Shown here: piece by piece, positions 38,354-42,432 of the stretch
Layout of the letters: every line of letters begins with the position of its first letter
How positions within the stretch are numbered: position 1 is the first letter of the stretch
Source of the DNA: an uncultured Clostridia bacterium
Lineage (GTDB): Bacteria; Bacillota; Clostridia; TANB77; CAG-508
DNA length: 42,432 nt
Direction: 5' to 3'
Assembly (NCBI GenBank): GCA_947642355.1
Contig: CANRSD010000017.1
Span: forward strand, 1 to 42,432
Notes under the pieces: model-generated
What the model saw: the letters and a program-made list of their open reading frames with translations, nothing else
Databases searched by the model: none
What the model was told of the DNA's origin: nothing
Translations under genes and position numbers: made by a program

Positions 38354-39505
38354 CTATGCTATTTTTTGTCTTTTCTTAGTTATCAAATGACTAAGAATTA
38401 CAAAAAATATTGAAAATCCTATCATTATAAACATATTGAATATTAATGGTTTTAAAGTTTCAAAATTAACTTCTTCCAACAATTTTATTTTTTCATTATT
38501 TTGTATGTACCAATATGGTGGTAAAATATGAGCTAAATTTAATACTGATTTTGGTAAAAATTCTATTGGAACAAATGCACCACAAAGGAAACTTGAACCG
38601 AAGTGCAACTACATTTACAATTCCATTTATAGCATTTTTATTTAACACTACACTTCCTATTAAAAATGCTATTGTAAGAGAACATATACTAAATATAAAC
38701 GAATTAACAATATACATAATTCCATTCTTAGTAAACATTACATCTCCTACTAATATAAAACTAAGTACTACATAAATAAACCATAATACAATTGCAAATA
38801 AACTATTAGATAATAATAATTTTCTATTATATTCTTTATAATTCATACTACTAATAATAGTTCTTTTTCTAATCTTTACTTCTCTAAAACTAGATAAAAT
38901 TAAACATATAATATAAACACTTCCGAGCAAGCATACTATAAGTTACAAAATTATAATAAAATGTAGCTTTACTTAAACTATCTGTATCAAGCTTAGAGGT
39001 AACTTCAATTTTTGTTTGTTTTTCAATTGTATCATTTATTTTTTTTATAAGTTCATCTTCTTCTAAATTAGTTTTACTATATATTTTAGAAATATTTAAA
39101 TATCTATTAAGTAGCATTTCTGCAAGCGAAGCCTGATAATCTCCTGTACTTTTTATATTAATACCGTGGATTTTTTCCTGCTAAAAAATCTTGTCTATAA
39201 TTTTCTGGAATATATATAACATAATTTACTTCTCTATAAAAAAGTGCATCATTTATATCTTCTTCCTCATCTTCAATTTTTATTATATTACTATTTTTTT
39301 CTATATAATTAACTAAATTTTTAGTAATACCTTCATTTTCATCTTTATTTATAATTAATATATCTGGTTTAGTTGCAACAAAATTTGTAGTATTATCACT
39401 TGTTTTCATATTAAATGCACCAAAAAATACTAAAATCACAGTATATAAAATGATTACAAATTTATTTTTATTTAGTACCTTTAAAAATGCTTTAAATACT
39501 GTCAT
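38354..39505 (-). CDS. ABC-2 type transporter permease (three CGGN sites)
   Basis: About 382 residues after +1 steps at 39166 (AAT CCA C GGT), 38925 (CTT GCT C GGA) and 38600 (GCA CTT C GGT). One helix (VIILYTVILVFFGAFNM) is followed by a long extracytoplasmic loop. The C-terminal membrane domain contains SMLAGSVYIICLILSSF, KRTIISS-type cytoplasmic loop, and GSSFLCGAFVPIEFLPKSVL, the classic ABC-2 element before the last helix. It pairs with the next permease and the ATPase as a YhaP/LinH-like heteromeric exporter. The ATG at 39505 overlaps the upstream permease by 14 bases. In triplets it falls into four fragments, none functional. Confidence 0.88.
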
Positions 39506-40617
39506 ATGTTTGCCTCCTTAAACTTCTAAATGCTATTAAAATCATTATGAAGGAAAATATTAATAAACTGTATACATTAAAGAAATATCTATCTAGAGTA
39601 TCATAATAATATAATGAATAAAATCCATCTGTTATCATAGCCACAGGATTTATTTTATTTACTATAGAAATATTTTTGTCTATAATATATTTCATTGTAA
39701 TTCCCATCATACCTGATAAAAAACATCCAAGCATAGTAATAGCTAAAATTACACCTGTTTTGGTATTCTCATTTGACTTAAAAACAGTTGCAACCATTAT
39801 TCCCAAAGTAAGTCCCGCTAAAGCTCCAACTAACGCTAATCCTATAACAGCTAATAAATTATTTCCATAATCAACTTTAAGAACAAATATTGTATATGTA
39901 AATAAAATTGCTAGTCCTACAATTTGAGTTATATATCCAGCTAAAACACTACTTAATACTAATTTCCTTTTACTAGTTGGAGATACTGCGACTCTTTTTC
40001 CATTACTTGTCATATTAGGTAAAGTTTGATTTATACTAAACATTCCAAGAATTCCACCATATAAACAAGCCATTGCAATTAATGTATAAAATTCTATCAT
40101 TGTATAACTTAAATTAGAATTTGATATATTATTTATGTTCGTATTATTTTTTAACATTTCTAAAGCTGATTTATAATCTTGTGTGTTTTGTATAATATCA
40201 TCAATTTGTGACATTTCTTCTACAACATATTTAAAAATTGTTTCATTTATTCCATTAGTAGAAATTACTACTTTAGGCTCATTTTCATTTATTAATAAAT
40301 ATCCTGTAATTTTGTCATCTTCTAGTAAATCTTTAGCTTCTATTTCCTTTTCTACATATTTTATATCAAATAATCTACTATCATTTTTTTCATTTCCAAG
40401 CTCTTTAAATCCTTTAGAAAAGGCTACATTAGACTTAAATGTTTCATCATTTACTATTGCTATATCTATAATTTCTAACTTTTCATTATTTTCAATATCT
40501 GAAAATGCCATATTAAAAAATGTACCGAAGAATTAATGGAAAAGCAAAAGTCCAAAATATTAATGCTTTACTTTTAAAAAGAACTTTTAATGTATATTTA
40601 AAATTATGAATAAACAT
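39492..40617 (-). CDS. ABC-2 type transporter permease (one CGGN site)
   Basis: About 374 residues after a +1 step at 40527 (ATT CTT C GGT ACA), which gives the family's first helix FWTFAFPLILGTFFNMAFSD. The true start is ATG 40617 (MFIHNFKYTLKVLFKSKALI), overlapping the ATPase stop as TAATG. A large extracytoplasmic loop (residues ~40-170) and five further helices follow, with ISNSNLSYTMIEFYTLIAMA and LTLGIMVATVFKSNENTKTG. It works with the other permease and the ATPase. Substrate unknown. Confidence 0.88.
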
Positions 40618-41556
40618 TAGTCTCTAAGCTCCTTTCCAGTAAGTTCTAAGAAAACATCATTTAAGCTTGGCCTTTCTGAATATATTTTGTCATACTTAAT
40701 ATTATTAGTTTTTAAATATTCCATAAGTTCTACTAAATTATTTTTACCCTTTTTATATTTAACTTCTAAGACATTTTCACTATATTTAACTTCATCAGAA
40801 TTTTCTAATTTTTTTATTTCATCTATATATTTTTCTTCTAAATTATTTACTTCTAAAGAAATCTTTTCTTCTATTTTTGCAAGTGTTTTTAAACTATCAC
40901 TTGTACCTGTTGCTAATACCTTTCCTTTATCTAAAATAATTATTCTATCACAAAGAATTTCGACTTCTTCCATATAATGAGTAGTATATATTATAGTTGC
41001 ACCTTGCTCTCTTAGTTTTTTTATGCCATCTAATATATTGTTTCTACTTTGTGGGTCAACTGCAACAGTAGGTTCATCTAAAAATATAATTTTAGGTTTA
41101 TGAGCTATACCACAAGCAATATTTAACCTTCTAAGTAATCCACCTGATAATTGCTTTGGATAAAATTTTTCAAACTCTTCTAGCCCAGTAAGTTCAATTG
41201 CATCTTTTATGTATGATTTTCTTGTATTTTTATCTTTTATATAAAGACCACAAAAATAATCTAAATTTTCATAAACTGTTAATTCATCAAAAACTGCAAC
41301 ATCTTGAAATACTACTCCTATTTGTGATTTTAAATCATAACTATCAGGTTTCATTTCCTTTTCTAAAATCTTTATACTTCCCTTTTGAAAATTTAATAAA
41401 GACAAAATACAATTAATTGTTGTAGACTTTCCACTTCCATTTGGCCCGAAGCAATCCTAAAATCTCACCTTCATATACATCAAAGGATAAATCATCTACT
41501 GCTTTTAAATTTTTATATTCTTTAGTTAAATTTTTAACTTCTATTATTTTATTCAT
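40617..41556 (-). CDS. ABC transporter ATP-binding protein (one CGGN site)
   Basis: About 312 residues after a +1 step at 41448 (TTG CTT C GGG CCA), which falls directly before the Walker A motif and gives GLLGPNGSGKSTTINCIL. The start MNKIIEVKNLTKEYKNLKAV at ATG 41556 is recovered only with the shift. Signature LSGGLLRRLNIACG, Walker B PKIIFLDEPTVAVDP and the H-loop TTHYMEE are present, as is the DrrA-type C-terminal ending LNDVFLELTGKEL. It powers the two ABC-2 permeases encoded downstream; drug or peptide export is the usual role of such systems. Confidence 0.94.
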
Positions 41557-41611
41557 TTAGGTATCTCCTATCTATAAATTATTTTTATTATATCAAATTT
41601 TAACGTTTAAA

Positions 41612-41635
41612 AGCAACCCTAAAAATAAGGTTGCT
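41612..41635 (-). terminator. Intrinsic terminator of the right-end glycine-rich gene
   Basis: On the minus strand AGCAACCT pairs with AGGGTTGCT (one bulged base) around an AT loop, then TTTT. It lies just after the stop at 41652. Confidence 0.7.
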
Positions 41636-41651
41636 TATCATTTTATATTGT

Positions 41652-42432
41652 TTAAAATGTAACTGGATTATATACCCCACTAGCAATAGTACCTATAGAA
41701 AATGAACCATCTCCGGCCGAGCTCCGACCTTTTCCTTTTCCCTTACTAGGATCTTTACCATTTCCAATTCCACCAATAACTGAATAAGTTGGGAATTTCA
41801 AAATTTCTTGTGAAAAAACATTTATAGAACCTCCTCCTGAACCTCCTCCACCAGCATATTCATTGTTCACTGGTGATGGTTCACCAGCCCCTCCTTCACT
41901 GGTTAATCTTCCATCAAATAAAGAGTTTGAATAAACAATTAATGTACCTCCCGTTCCATATGCATTTGGAGTTACAATTACTGTATTATTAGTTTCTAAA
42001 TGTCTATAAGTTTTTCCATTTGGATTTCCAGCACCACCTCCTGTAATTCGATTTAAATTTGCATCAGCAGCAAATCCTCCTCCTCCGAGTTCCTCCATAG
42101 TCTGATGCTTGTAACATATCTCCTCTGTCTCCAGAAAAACTTACGCCATAACAATAATTTCCACCAGATCCACTTCCACCAGACCAACTTGTTGCTCTTC
42201 CACCACGAACTGATTTCATACTTCCGATTACGTGCATCTCCTGTAAATCCACCTGATCCTCCAGTTCCTCCGTATTCTATCTACACCATTTTTGCCTTTA
42301 ATACCGGTCAACTCCACCATATGCTGAAGTAATTGAATTATCATAAATTTCTCCGCATCGCAGGTATATACTCAAACGTTCCATCTGCATTTTTAAATAA
42401 ATATACATCTTGTCCTTTGGCATATGCTCCTC
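41652..42432 (-). CDS. Glycine-rich surface protein, C-terminal part (eight CGGN sites; continues beyond window)
   Basis: About 257 residues from the right edge after +1 steps at 42355, 42306, 42272, 42226, 42087, 41726, 41719 and 41715. The continuous frame reads, for example, DGTFEYIPAMGEIYDNSITS, AYGGVDGIKGKNGVDRIGG, GGTGGSGGFTGDARNGSMKS, and ends GSFSIGTIASGVYNPVTF. It is of the same type as the C-terminal third of the protein at 5020-6658, so a pilin-like N-terminus outside the window is expected. The domain resembles the ALK/LTK-type Gly-rich region. In triplets the gene breaks up, yet the last three sites sum to +3 and hide each other. Role as an adhesin is inferred. Confidence 0.8.

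Overview
The window is very AT-rich, low-GC Firmicute DNA. It carries two T-box aminoacyl-tRNA synthetase leaders, a spoVAC-AD-AE operon, a Gram-positive type IV pilus (T4P) locus and the ylxM-ffh-rpsP-khpA-rimM-trmD-rplS cluster, so a spore-forming member of the Clostridia, probably an uncultured gut lineage, is the best inference. Most genes lie on the minus strand.

The main result is a recoding signal. By hand reading, 43 sites in 18 genes carry an apparent +1 frameshift, and every one has the same form: an in-frame CGG codon after which the correct frame resumes one base later on GGN. Reading CGGN as a four-base glycine codon (or skipping the C) restores full-length conserved proteins: Ffh, TrmD, PilT, PilC, PilD, SpoVAC, SpoVAE, a CadA-type ATPase, a histidine kinase, three ABC exporter subunits, YnbB and others. 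The 18 coding CGG trinucleotides that are out of phase cause no shift. The effect is bound to coding strand and codon phase, which a sequencing artefact cannot mimic. Only two genes contain CGG read as an ordinary Arg triplet: a GNAT acetyltransferase that looks acquired, and a small Hfq-like protein. All coordinates below are for the merged, recoded genes.

Layout: 1-88, N-terminus of a pilin-like protein; 366-719, XRE regulator; 768-3166, cadmium/zinc-type efflux ATPase with its ArsR repressor; 3315-4970, glyQS with T-box; 5020-6658, pilin-fold glycine-rich surface protein that lacks the usual start region; 6718-8025, unknown membrane protein; 8048-9865, serS and a DUF1653 gene under a T-box; 9941-13304, polytopic membrane proteins (GT-C/DUF6077-like); 13494-23076, T4P operon (pilMN, pilO, pilP-like, pilin, pilD, prepilin, pilB, pilT, pilC); 23364-25538 (+), dodecin and spoVAC-AD-AE; 25639-26916 (+), secreted or anchored protein; 26974-27501, GNAT between GGGACGG hairpins; tRNA-Gly(UCC); 27814-31435, CofE-like protein, membrane-anchored protein, and a two-component system with a repeated 16-bp candidate operator; 31791-31988, Hfq-like protein; second tRNA-Gly(UCC); 32304-36584, ribosomal/SRP cluster; 36725-38332, GIY-YIG protein and YnbB; 38354-41556, ABC exporter; 41652-42432, C-terminal part of a second glycine-rich surface protein with eight CGGN sites.

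The pilus machinery, the pilin-fold glycine-rich proteins and their high density of CGGN codons suggest a variable surface system expressed through the unusual decoding.
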